A DNA stretch of 64,000 bases, taken from the NCBI RefSeq assembly GCF_036785885.1, contig NC_092316.1:22747001-22811000 (forward strand), written 5' to 3'. Both the position numbers and the translations under genes were made by a program. The DNA is from Coffea arabica (Eukaryota; Streptophyta; Magnoliopsida; Gentianales; Rubiaceae). Positions 34,453 through 45,000 of this stretch are shown piece after piece (position 1 is the stretch's first letter; the number at the start of each line of letters is the position of its first letter). The notes beneath the pieces were generated by a model. The model had not been told where the DNA came from and ran no database searches. It saw only the letters and a program-made list of their open reading frames with translations.

Positions 34453-35161
34453 GGAATTTCGTTCTCGAAATTTCTCACCTGAGTCATTAAACAGTCCTGG
34501 GTATTTCGTTTTCATCTCCTTCTCCATCTCCTAGGTCGCCTCTTCGACCCCGTGGTTCTTCCATAGAATTTTCACCAGTGAAATTTGTTTATTCCTCAGC
34601 TCCTTAACTTTTCTATCAAGTACTCGCATAGGTCTTTCCTCGTAGGTAAGGGCTTCATCAATTTCAATCTCCTCCGATTGCACAATGTGAGTTGGATCGG
34701 GGTAGTACTTTTTGAGCATTGACACATGGAATACATCGTGAATCCGTGATAAGCTTGGCGGCAAGTCGAGTCTGTATGCTACTTTCCCAACTCGTTGACG
34801 AATCGGGAAGGGCTCTACGAATCTAGGTTGGAGCTTCTTTCCTCTGCCAGCCGTAACACTTCGTAACAGGGTAATCTTAAGGAAAATATGGTCTCCAACT
34901 TCAAATTTCAGATCTTTCCTTCGGTTATCGGCGTAACTCTTCTGGCGACTTTGAGCTGTTTGGAGTCTCTGACGGATTAACTTGATCTTTTCTTGGGCAT
35001 CCTCCATCCAAGAAATAATAGTGGGGTTTAGGATCTTCTTCTCTCCTACTTCATTCCAGTATATCGGTGATCGGCACTTTCGCCCATAAAGAGTTTCATA
35101 CGGTGCCATTTGGATCGACGAATGGTAACTGTTATTGTAGGCGAATTCCACTAACGTCATA
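34453..35161 (-). pseudogene. Integrase C-terminal part and chromodomain of the chromovirus
   Basis: The frame resumes exactly where the integrase core is broken by the solo LTR: after removing the insertion and one target copy, SWGQH joins MTLVEFAYNNSYHSS. Next come the YGRKCRSPIYW motif, a VGDHIFLK strand, the GPFP-like motif read as EPFPI, the HDVFHVSMLKKY motif and a chromodomain-like VKILWKNHGVEEATW region. TGG has become TAG at 34531-34533. The frame beyond continues EMEKEMKTKYPGLF. This part positions integrase and, in chromoviruses, targets integration through histone-tail recognition. Confidence 0.85.
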
Positions 35162-35166
35162 TGTTG

Positions 35167-37942
35167 TGTGACGGCCCCACCTCCCCCTAGGGCGAACCAG
35201 AGGGTTCGGCGGCCGCTTGCCCGGCTCTCGCCGGGACTCAGTCATTCACTAAAGTCCTCAAATGAATTACAAGAATAAACCTCAAATATACATCACATGG
35301 TCCACAAATATACATCCAAGTCTCCAATAATTACATGTCACAAATGCAGCGGAAACTAATTCCCAACTATACATCAAATGATTCCAAATCCAAAACTGTA
35401 CAAGATATAGGCCATCCATTCACGTGAATAAGCACAACAAGTCCTGCCTTCGCCTTGAGCCCTGTGGAGGGGAATAAAATATTTTTGGGGTGAGTTGGAA
35501 GCTCAACGAGTAACCAGAAAATCAGTAATCAAATCGGTTTAACAATATTTCTTTTCAATGATGTCATAAATCAAATGATAAGTCCAGAAATGATTACAGC
35601 ATTTACAAAACATTAAATATGGAGTATCAATAATTCAAGAAACATGTACAATGGAAAGCGATAGTAACATTCATGAAAAGGATACGTTCATTTTTTTATA
35701 AATAATCCCTCGTTCATCTTTTTATTCGTTCATCTCTTTTTTTTTTTTCCGGACGTTGGCCGGTCTCCACCCATCCGGACGTAGCCGGACTACAAGGTAA
35801 TACTCGAGTATACCAAATTCACCCAGGGTCACCATATCGCCCGACCGAGTCCGCTTCTGGCTCGAGTCGATCGGTAACGAAGGGCAGGGCCCAATTCAGC
35901 CAAACGGCTTACATTCATGCGCAACTAGCATTTAATCATTAATCATTGCAAATTTCATATTTATTTAGGTCGAATGCGATAAAGTACACACTCACCTAGA
36001 AAACTCATTTTAACAATCATTGAAAGCACTTAACATATTATCAATCAATAATAACAAGCCAATAAATCAAGTGATATAGCAAACAAGGAACACTCATATG
36101 CAAGCAGGCATGATATGCAAGAAAACAGTTCAAAAGTAACATTGGAAACAGTTTAAAGGTAAATAATGCAAAAAAAACGGTTCATAAATAACTTTAGAAA
36201 TAGTTTGAGGTCACTCACCTCTATGGCTCAGAAATCATCCATCATATAACATTGCCTTGCTCAAATCCAAGTCTTAAATCACAAACTCAATGCAAACAAA
36301 TCCTTTAAAAGTTCGGACAGCACTTCCCCTAAATTTGCTTACTTTTCCAGCCGCCATGGCTTCATGATTTCCTCATTCCAACCTAAAGGTACACACACAA
36401 CAACAAATTCATCCAATAGCCATTCAGCAAACTCCAAGTAGTACTAGTACAAGTCAAACTAGGGAAAAGTTTGGAAATGAAAGTTAAGCTCAAAACCAGA
36501 AAAACAGGTTTTGACGTCACTTTGCGGTAATGGTACCAAAGGCACTACGATTGTCGGATGAAGGTGCAAGACCCACCGTTTCGAAACTAAGAGATAGGGT
36601 TACAATATTGCAGAAGGTCACTCAACCCAGTTTCGAGTGTAACCAGGTCAAAAACACAAGAAACTACACCAGAATCACAAAAACAGCTTCACAGAACGCA
36701 TTCTAGCGGAAACATCATAACTCAGGCTCTCCAAGTCCAAATCCAGAAATTCCAAAACCAGCTGATAGCTAAGAAACCGGGCTAAATTTCATTAGAAGGC
36801 CTCAACAACCAATTCGGAAGCAATTCCAGCCAAAACAACCAATTACAGTCGCAAATCCCAATTTCGGGTAAACCAGAACAGCAATAGTAATTTCGACTTT
36901 TCTCACTGTACACTACTCCGATTGACTTGAAATTTTGTAGGCACCTCTAAAATGACATTCCCTACAACTTTCATGTTTTAAGCAAAGGCCAATTCGGGCT
37001 CTAACTAGGAGCTATAAATTCGGACAGAATGAAGAACATTGAAACCTAGTTTTCCACTTTTCCTTCCAAAACAGAAATTGATTGCAATTAATCACTTTTT
37101 CCACCTCCTAGCTTCCTCAACTATCATCTCCAATCATCATACATAACCACATAATAACAATCATATGAGAACAGAAAAATCCTAATTAAATATAAAACTT
37201 CACTAATTTCAACCAAAATCATGAAATCATCCATAAAATCACTTATTCAACCACCACCAATCACTAATTGAACATTATCAAGATCAAAGGAAAGGTTCCT
37301 TAGTCACTTACCATGCAAACCCAAGGAAAGACCCAACTTAGCACCTTTGCTTCTCAAACCACTTCACCACACACCTTAATACCACCAAGAGAAAGGTTTT
37401 TATGGAGCAAATCACGGTTTTAATGGTTGGTTTGTGAGATTGGGCAAGAAATAGAAGGAAGAAATTGGAAGCTTTTCTCTCTTTTTGTCTCCAAGAGGTT
37501 CGGCCATGGAGCTTATGAAGAAGATGAATTTTGGGTCAAGTTTTTAATCAATTAGTAAAGGTAGTAAAATGGTCAAAGTCCACCCTTGCGTAAGAAAGTG
37601 ACACTTGTCACCTTTAGGTTTAAAACTTATCTTTTTGTCTCTCCAATACAAATATCTTAACACCTTGTAAAATAATATCACTTAATACAAAATTCCAACA
37701 AGTTGTCAAAAATATAATGCATTTACCGCACTTGCGGGTCCCACGTTCAAAATACGCTCTTAATTTCTCAAAAACTAACCGATACTAGAAAAATCATTTT
37801 AAAACTATCTTTGCTCATAAACTTTATCTGGGAAATTTTTCTAATCAAGAAAATGTAGAAAAAACGGGCGATTAAAAAAAATAAACCCTAGAAAATTAGA
37901 AAATTTCCGGGTTCTCAAACTCATTCTTTTCGGGGCGTCACA
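35167..37942 (-). mobile_element. Solo LTR inserted in integrase, 2.78 kb, 5 bp target duplication
   Basis: Plus-strand ends are TGTGACGG...GGGGCGTCACA. TGTTG repeats flank both sides (35162-35166 and 37943-37947), and removal restores the integrase frame exactly. The first ~60 bp resemble the end of the host element's own LTR (shared GCCCCAC, CCCCTAGGG, CTCTCGCC), so it is a diverged member of the same broad family. It also carries GGTAATACTCGAGTATACC (35789-35807). No internal genes remain, as expected after LTR-LTR recombination. Confidence 0.92.
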
Positions 37943-38560
37943 TGTTGACCCCAACTACCCTCAAAATCTAGAATACAAGTGCGTAACATATCCTCAAGGG
38001 TCTGAATTGTCCGCTCCGACTGTCCATCCGTCCGAGGATGATAAGTGGTGCTTAAATTCAGCTTCATCCCTAAAGTTTCCTGAAACTTTTGCCAAAATCT
38101 TGACACAAAATGAGGGTCTCGGTCGGAAACTATACTCACGGGCACTCCATGTAATCTCACAATCTCCTTCAAATATACTCGAGCTAACTTATCCAAGAAA
38201 TACTTCATATTCACAGGTAAGAAATGACCCGATTTGGTCAACCGATCAACGATTACCCAAACGGCATCATGTCCTTTTTGGGTTCTAGGTAGTCCAGAAA
38301 CGAAGTCCATGGTGATATGCTCTCACTTCCATTCGGGTATCTCCAGAGGCTGAAGTAGTCCCGAAGGATTTTGGTGTTCGGCCTTAACTTGCTGGGATAC
38401 TAGACAGGTTTGTACATATTAGGCTATCTCCCTCTTCATCTTGTCCCACCAGTACAATTGTCGCAAGTTCTAATACATCTTATTACTACCCGGATGGATT
38501 GTATATTTAGATCGATGAGCTTCCTCCAAAATTTTTCTTCTCAGGTTTTCATCATTAGGC
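37943..38560 (-). pseudogene. Integrase zinc-binding region and catalytic core of the chromovirus
   Basis: The core reads [10 protein letters not shown] at 38310 downward. It has the D,D(35)E triad visible at VIVDRLTK (codon at about 38247), VSDRDPHF and DGQSERT, with 35 residues between the second Asp and Glu. Upstream, the HHCC zinc finger is damaged: [11 protein letters not shown] has Ser in place of the second Cys. In-frame stops occur at 38470-38472 (TAG), 38419-38421 (TAA) and 38323-38325 (TGA, expected Trp). The C-terminal continuation is displaced by the solo LTR at 37942. Confidence 0.88.
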
Positions 38561-39322
38561 ACCACTATTCGATTCTGAAATCTCAAAATCCCTTCAGAAC
38601 TTAAATTGAAATCCGAAATTTCTCCTTTTTTTCACCTTTTCCACCCATTTCTGAATCATCGAATCCTCCGCTTGAGCCTCTTTAATTCGATCCAATAGTG
38701 TGGATGTCACACGGACATTTTCAAAAGTTATCTTCTTATGTTCCAATCTTGGATTCCACTCCCCAACTGTTCCCAACAATTCCCACTCCTTCACCATTAA
38801 CCCAGAAATCCGAGCCTTCCGACTTTAGACATCAGCTACAACATTAGCCTTACCTGGATGATAGTTAATAGTACAATCATAATCTTCTAAGAATTCCATC
38901 CACCGGCGTTGTCTCATGTTCAACTCCTTCTGGAAAAAAAGATATTTAAGACTCTTATGATCGGAATAGACCTCAAAGGTCACCCCGTACAAATAGTGTC
39001 TCCACTTTTTCAGAGCAAAGACAACTGCCGCCAGCTCTAATTCATGGGTGGGATAGTTTTGTTCATGGATTTTCAATTTTCTAGAAGCATAGGCTATCAC
39101 ATTCTGGTGTTGCATCAGTACGCATCCCAAACCTTCTCTAGAGACGTCGGTGTAAATAGTAAAACTGTCCTTACCGTTAGGCAAGGCCAGGATAGGGGCC
39201 ATGGTTAACCTCCGCTTCAACTCTTAAAAGCTGTTCTCACACTTATCACTCCACAGAAACCGACCACTCTTCTTCGTTAAATCAGTTAAGGGACTGGCTA
39301 GTTTTGAAAAATCTTTGATAAA
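38561..39322 (-). pseudogene. RNase H domain of the chromovirus and linker to integrase
   Basis: Motifs in order are [18 protein letters not shown] (first Asp), [26 protein letters not shown] (Glu), [11 protein letters not shown] (Asp) and [11 protein letters not shown]. The family continues ALSRK, but here the frame meets TAA at 38825-38827 and then resumes with SRKARISGLMVKEWELL. A further stop, TAA for an expected Gln codon, is at 39224-39226. A frame change occurs near 38600. RNase H degrades the RNA template during reverse transcription. Confidence 0.88.
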
Positions 39323-40441
39323 TCACCGATAATAACCTGCCAACCCTAGAAAACTCCGGATTTCAGTAGGATTGTCGGGTCTCTTCCACTCAGTCACTGC
39401 CTCTACCTTGGTCGGATCTACAACAATTCTTTTCTTTGAAATCACGTGCCCCAGGAAAGAAACCTTCTGTTGCCAAAACTCGCACTTACTAAATTTGGCG
39501 TACAACTGGTGCTCCCTCAAGGTTTGTAAGACCTCTTTCAAACGTTGCACATGCTCCTCACGGGTTTTTGAATAAACCAAAATGTCATTGATAAAGACAA
39601 CGACAAATCGGTCCAGATAGGGTTTGAAAATCCGATGCATAAGGTCCATAAAAGAGGCAGGGGCATTGGTTAGTCCAAAAGGCATCACGATGAATTCGTA
39701 ATGCCCATACCGAGAATTGAAGGCAGTTTTAGGCACATCTTCTTTCCTAATCAACAATTGATAGTATCCCTGTCGAAAATCTAACTTAGAAAATACCACC
39801 GCACCTTGCAACTGGTCAAATAACTCATCAATGTGGGGCAATAGATACTTATTCTTAATGGTCACGTTGTTCAACCCTCGGTAATCGATACACAGTCTCA
39901 AGGTCCCGTCCTTCTTCTTAACAAAGAGAACAGGTGCCCCCCAAGGTAATCCACTCTCATGAATAAAACCTTGCTCTAAAAGGTCTTGCAACTGCAACTT
40001 TAACTCTTTGAGTTCAGCAGGTGCCATTCGGTAGGGAGTCTTGGAAATAGGGGAAGCCCCCAGTAATAGGTTAATTTCAAACTCAATCTCTCTTTCCGGA
40101 AGTAAATTCACTAACTTATCGAGAAATACGTCTGGATATTCACTCACTACGGAAACATCTTCTATTTTTAGTTTATCGGTAGGAGTGTTAATGAAAAAAA
40201 CTAGGAACCCTTGTGCCCCTCTACTCAGTAGTTTCCTAGCCTGAATTCTCGAAATCATAGCAGATGAGGCTAGACTACCCCTCACATCTAATCTCAAAGT
40301 TGCCTCCCCAGGGATACGAAATTCTACAATTTTTCTCTTACAATCTAATTGGGCATCATATCGAGCCAACCAATCCATGCCCAATATCACATCGTACCCC
40401 TTAATGGCCAAACTTATCAAATTCCCCAACAACTTTCTCTC
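39323..40441 (-). pseudogene. Protease end and reverse transcriptase of the chromovirus
   Basis: The frame starts in the protease-RT linker ([20 protein letters not shown]), then shows RT motifs [43 protein letters not shown] (first catalytic Asp), [12 protein letters not shown] and [13 protein letters not shown]. The last should be F-(I/V)-D-D. The first Asp of the catalytic pair is Asn (codon 39587-39589, AAT), which should abolish polymerase activity. The frame ends at TGA 39323-39325 after FLGLAGYYR, where the family has Arg (CGA to TGA). The tether and thumb regions look conserved. Confidence 0.92.
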
Positions 40442-40693
40442 TCATATCCAGATTTCATAATTTGTATACATTTTGTTAGAAATCAAACATTGGTCCCCCG
40501 TAGGGGTACTAACTTCCAGCTCATAGGGGAGAGTGACAGGGTGTATATCGATTCAACACATAAACTCAGGGTTAACGAAGGAATGGGTGGCACCAGAGTC
40601 TATCAAAATTCTAGTTAGGCGGTGGAAGACAGGGATCGTACCTTTCCCCACCTCTGCAGAGTCAGGAACCGGATGGTGCTCGATGGAGTATAT
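40442..40693 (-). pseudogene. Aspartic protease of the chromovirus
   Basis: The retropepsin active-site motif ILIDSGATHSFV is visible with DSGAT at 40586-40600. In-frame TGA codons follow at 40553-40555 (after FMC) and 40442-40444 (IWI|ERKLL). The domain would cleave the Gag-Pol polyprotein. The stops mean no full polyprotein can be made. Confidence 0.85.
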
Positions 40694-41807
40694 TCAAGCA
40701 GGCACCTTCGGTTTCGCTCCTTCTACCCGTGACTGGCTTGAGGCAGCCTTCGACGACTGAATAGTTCCTCTCGCTTCCCGAGACTGGACTAGACAGCTAG
40801 CGAGCCGGTGCTCCGTACTCCCACAGCGTAAGCACTTGTTCTGCTTCCTCCAACAGTCATCCTCCATGTGGTTTGGTTTCCCACAGAAGCTACACGGTCC
40901 ATGAGAAACGGTGGCTGAACTCCCTTGCGAGGCGTTCCTCTGCTGGCCTCGTCCTTTCAAATTTGAGAGGGGTTCTTTTATCCCCTTGAGTTGAGCTACT
41001 CCCAGAAGCTCCACGTTTTCTATTTTGGAAGCTCCTTACTTGAAGCCTGGCATTCTTAGATCGTAAGACTTTCTCAACTGCATCACTAAAGGTGGTAATT
41101 TGGGTCACGGCTAAGCCCTTTTGAATTTCTACGTTAAGCCCCTGAAGGAAACGTCTCGCCCTACTTTGTTCGGTTAGAATGAGTTCAGGAGCGAATTTAG
41201 ACAAACGAGTAAACTGGCTCTCGTATTCAGCCACAGATTGGGTGCCTTGGCGAAGTCGGATGAACTCGTTTTCCTTCTTCTCTTGGACCAATGGCGGAAA
41301 GTACTTGGCATTAAACTCCCTTACGAAATTCACCCACGTTCTTGGTGTCTGTTCTCGCTCCCATTTCATCCGGATAATATTCCACCAAGAGCAAGCGGCC
41401 CCTTCTAATTGAAAGACCGCAAAAGTAACATGCCTCTCCTCCGAGTAATATAGAGCGGCAAAAATGTCTATCATCTTTTCTAACCACTGTTCGGCCACGT
41501 CCAGATCGGGCCCTCCAAGAAACTTTGGTGGAGAGAATTTTTGAAACCGTTTGAGAGCTCGATCCTCCCTCTCAACATGATTTCCAAGGTTTCCAGGGTT
41601 ACCAACTGGTGGAACAGGGTTGGGGCCCTCCTGTTGCACCACCTGGGCTAAGAGATCAGTCATCCGCTGGATAGCAGCGGTTACCTGAATGTTGGGATCA
41701 ATTTGGGGTTCAGAATTTGGTTCGGGCATAGTGGTCCCCGTATCCTATTCAGTCGTGGGCTGTCTACCCCCACGTCCTCGGCCTCGGCCACTACACGTGC
41801 CTTCCAT
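40694..41807 (-). pseudogene. Gag of the chromovirus, with stop and frameshift
   Basis: The best start is ATG at 41805-41807 (MEGTCSGRGRGRGGRQP), in frame with the capsid region but broken by TAG at codon 21 (41745-41747). An ATG at 41729 follows. The capsid region contains RFQKFSPPKFLGG, AEQWLEKMI, AACSWW, FVREFNAKYFP and FIRLRQGTQSVAEYE, typical of plant Gypsy Gag. A frameshift between about 40950 and 41010 moves the nucleocapsid into another frame. There, two CX2CX4HX4C zinc knuckles (CSFCGKPNHMEDDC and CLRCGSTEHRLASC) lie at about 40853-40894 and 40793-40834. Confidence 0.9.
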
Positions 41808-42076
41808 CGATCTAAGTCAATCTAAGGTCGAGGCACAAAGATAATATTAAAAGTGCATACAAACATAGTCATATAAGCATGAACAAAGAACGAAAATAAA
41901 CATCACATAAGGCATGTATCCACATAGAGCAGTTATACATAGAACACATAACTGTGTCAAATAGTCATACATGAGCAGTCAAGCAAATATATACAAAAGT
42001 ACTCCCATGAAGCCAAAAGAGGGTCTTCCAAAATACACTATACAAATTAGGTCCCAAAAGTACCACACAACAAACC
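41808..42076 (-). other. Truncated 5' leader of the chromovirus
   Basis: Non-coding sequence upstream of gag. No PBS or LTR boundary is present because the Tat/Ogre-like element starts at 42077. The five bases before it (42072-42076, AAACC) are the predicted left target duplication. Confidence 0.6.
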
Positions 42077-45000
42077 TGTCGCGCCCCATTTTTTGATAAA
42101 TAAATAAATGGTTTAAAAATGTATTTTTTGATTCAATTTGTGATTGGAAAATGAATTGTGATTTAAAAGAAAAATGGGTCTAAATGGGGGTTTGAGAATG
42201 TGACGATTTGACCCAAAATTATAGTTTAAAAAGGGTTTTTCAAATAAAAAATCGGAGTCGCCACTTGGTAATGAGTTAAGGTGTACCAAGTCACCTAAAA
42301 ATGAATTTTTAAAGAAAAAATAGGAAAAAGTAGTAAAAAACCCCTTTTAAACGACTCCTAATCCACGTAAACCGACGAAAAAGGTTCGGGAGTCACATTT
42401 GACGAAGGGGAAGGCAAGGATAAAATCCAAGGCACCCCTTCGACCTAGCCAAGGCTAGTTGCGTGATTTAATCAAAGATTTTCTTGTTTTAACCAAAGAA
42501 TTTATTACATTTGGATGTACTACATGAATGCAAACCCTAGACCTAGGGGTATTGGAGGGTAAAATTTCTCTCCAAAGTTTGAGTGATGCCAATCACATTA
42601 ATTGTGAAGCCCAATGATGATCCTTTGGAAAGGTCACACATAATCCTAAATGACGTAAAAATGAGTGAAATGAATGCATGCCATGTGAAAGTGTGAGTTT
42701 GTGTGAAGTGAAAAAGTGATAAAAACAAAAGTGTGTAAGTGGAAGTGTGCAAATGGATGTACAAGATAAGGTGAGTAAAGTAATAATGTGAAAATGCATG
42801 TGAGATAACATAAAGTGCATGTGTGCGAGTGATATTATAAAGTGTAAGTAGTTGAATGAAAACGTGCAAAATTAAAGTAGTGTGAAGTGAGAATGTGAAA
42901 AAAGGGTTAGAATATAAAGTAGAAGTGTATGTGATAGTGAATGAGTAAAATGCAGGAATCCTATAGGAATGCATCAAGACGGGAACGGGGAGTCCTAACT
43001 TTGTGACTTTAATTTTCCCTTTGATTAGAAGGGAGAACTAGCGTGCTAAGGCTATTTTGTAGCCACACTCGCTCGTTTCCCTTATCGAAAGGGGACTCTT
43101 CAAGCAAATGTACCCTATAACTAGCATGAGGTGCAAAAATCCTAAAATGAGGGGAAAAGGGGTTCGAGGAGCATGCCAAATGATAAAACTAAGAAAAATG
43201 CATGACATGTAGTGAACATGCAAGTATGCACTAATGAAAGGGGATGGCCTATTGGGTCTAGCATTGGACTAGCCCTTTCTATGAATTCCTAACGGAATAA
43301 TGAGCCGCAACTAGCATTGGACTAGTGTGGTGACGTACATTCATCCATCACATTCATTCATGGCTATGGAAAGCGAGTAGACATGCCAAACACTCATAAA
43401 CACATAGCATATAATACTTAGCATGCTCGACTAGATGCAAGAACCTAATAAAGCAAGTAACACATAACAACAAAAGCAAGCAATCAAGCTAAAGGACCTA
43501 TTACATTTGCTAGCTAGGCACACGTCTTCAATAGGTCTTCATCAAATGCTCCTCCAAGCCCTATCTATTACAAGCCAAGGGGTGTACACATACCCCATAA
43601 AGAATAACTTAAATAAAAGCAAAAATAAAAATGAAATAAATGAAAGGAATTAAGGAAAGGCAAGGGAAAGCAAGTAGACATGCAATTTTCACTTAGCACG
43701 TTGGATCACATAGAAGAGAAATAAAAAAGATAAAAGAAGTTATACCTCCTTTGAGTTGATGCCTTAAATAGAGTGAAATCACTTATTTATCCTCCAAAAT
43801 AATAAAAGAGTCAAGGCATCACTTTAATCAAGAAATAATTACAAAAGATAGACATGAAATTAAATCAATTAAATCATGTAGACAACCCACATTTAAGAAG
43901 TCAAAAGAAGAAAGGACTTGATTGCAAAAATTAATAAAGTCTTGGGGTCAAAATTAAAGAAAAATAAAGTTCAGGGACACATTTGCAATTAAAGTAAGGA
44001 CCAAATTGAAAAAAATTGAAAATATCCAGGGCCACAGTATAGTTAAGGAGAAATTCAGGGACTGATTTACAAAATCATTTTCTGGTTTGTTAATGGACCA
44101 AACCATTGGGCCATTTTTCCTTATTTGCTTGGGCCAAAACCTTCCAGGCCCAATCAGAAATCCAAAACAAAAGGGAATGGGCCATTTCCACTTTTCCTGG
44201 GCCAAGTTCCCTTGGCCCAATTGGAAGTCCAAGGAAAAACAAGTGGGCTAGTACATTATTGTGGCCCAAAAATTAGCCAACCAAAAAGATGGGCTTTGAC
44301 TCTCTAGCCCAAACCAAAAAAAACAAGCAAAATAAACTAAAACAACTTTCTTAAACCCAAACACAAAATAACCTCTTGGCCCTAAACATTTATTTCATTA
44401 AACCCAACAAGATAAACAAATCAACAAAAAATATTAAGCCACAATTATGACCCACAAATCAAGAATTAATCTATTCAAAAAAATCACATAAAATATGTAA
44501 ACAGAGGATTAAACTTAAAAGGGTAAAATTAGTTCAATTTTCCCAGATTTTGGGCCTCGGTGAACAAGAGGGAGACTTGAGGTATCAAAGTGTAATTTTC
44601 AGAGAGTTACTTCATACAAAGCTACGGAGAACTTCACTCATGCAATTTTTACAACTAAACACTCTTTCTGCAACTTTTCTCATGCTTTTGAACTTCAACA
44701 AATTAGCAGGGCAGATTCACAAACTTCCCAAACCAAAACCCAAGCCCAAACTATTATCAAACTCATCATTTCAAGATTCTATCATACATGCGGGAGGATG
44801 GTAGAATCAGAAATGATGAGGATTTCATGCAAACCAGAATTCAAACCAAGCTTTCTGCTAAGAAGGGTTCAGCAGCTAGGGAGGCTTTCTACAATAATTT
44901 TTCTGCGGCAAATTTTTATCAAAACTCAACTAAAATGCCTTAAACCTCTGCCGAAACTTCAAAACAAATCCACAAGATAAGGGCCTAAGATTCCAACCAT

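Larger units (their letters stand above)
31709..42076 (-). mobile_element. Ty3/Gypsy chromovirus (Tekay/Del-like), degenerate, 5' part outside the window
   Basis: Minus-strand order from high to low coordinate is leader, gag, protease, RT, RNase H, integrase, chromodomain, PPT, 3' LTR. Protease before RT and integrase after RNase H defines Ty3/Gypsy. The C-terminal chromodomain-like segment places it among chromoviruses. The coding region carries about ten in-frame stops, a gag frameshift and a 2.78 kb solo LTR inside integrase. The leader is interrupted at 42077 by a much larger LTR element, so its own PBS and 5' LTR must lie beyond 64000. Confidence 0.9.

Noticed and set aside
38007..38288. 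93-codon plus-strand frame opposite integrase
   Set aside because: Shadow of the integrase coding strand.
42543..42977. 144-codon frame repeated almost identically at 57260-57694
   Set aside because: Duplication reflects the two LTR copies of one element. There is no recognisable domain, and the frame reads across LTR sequence.
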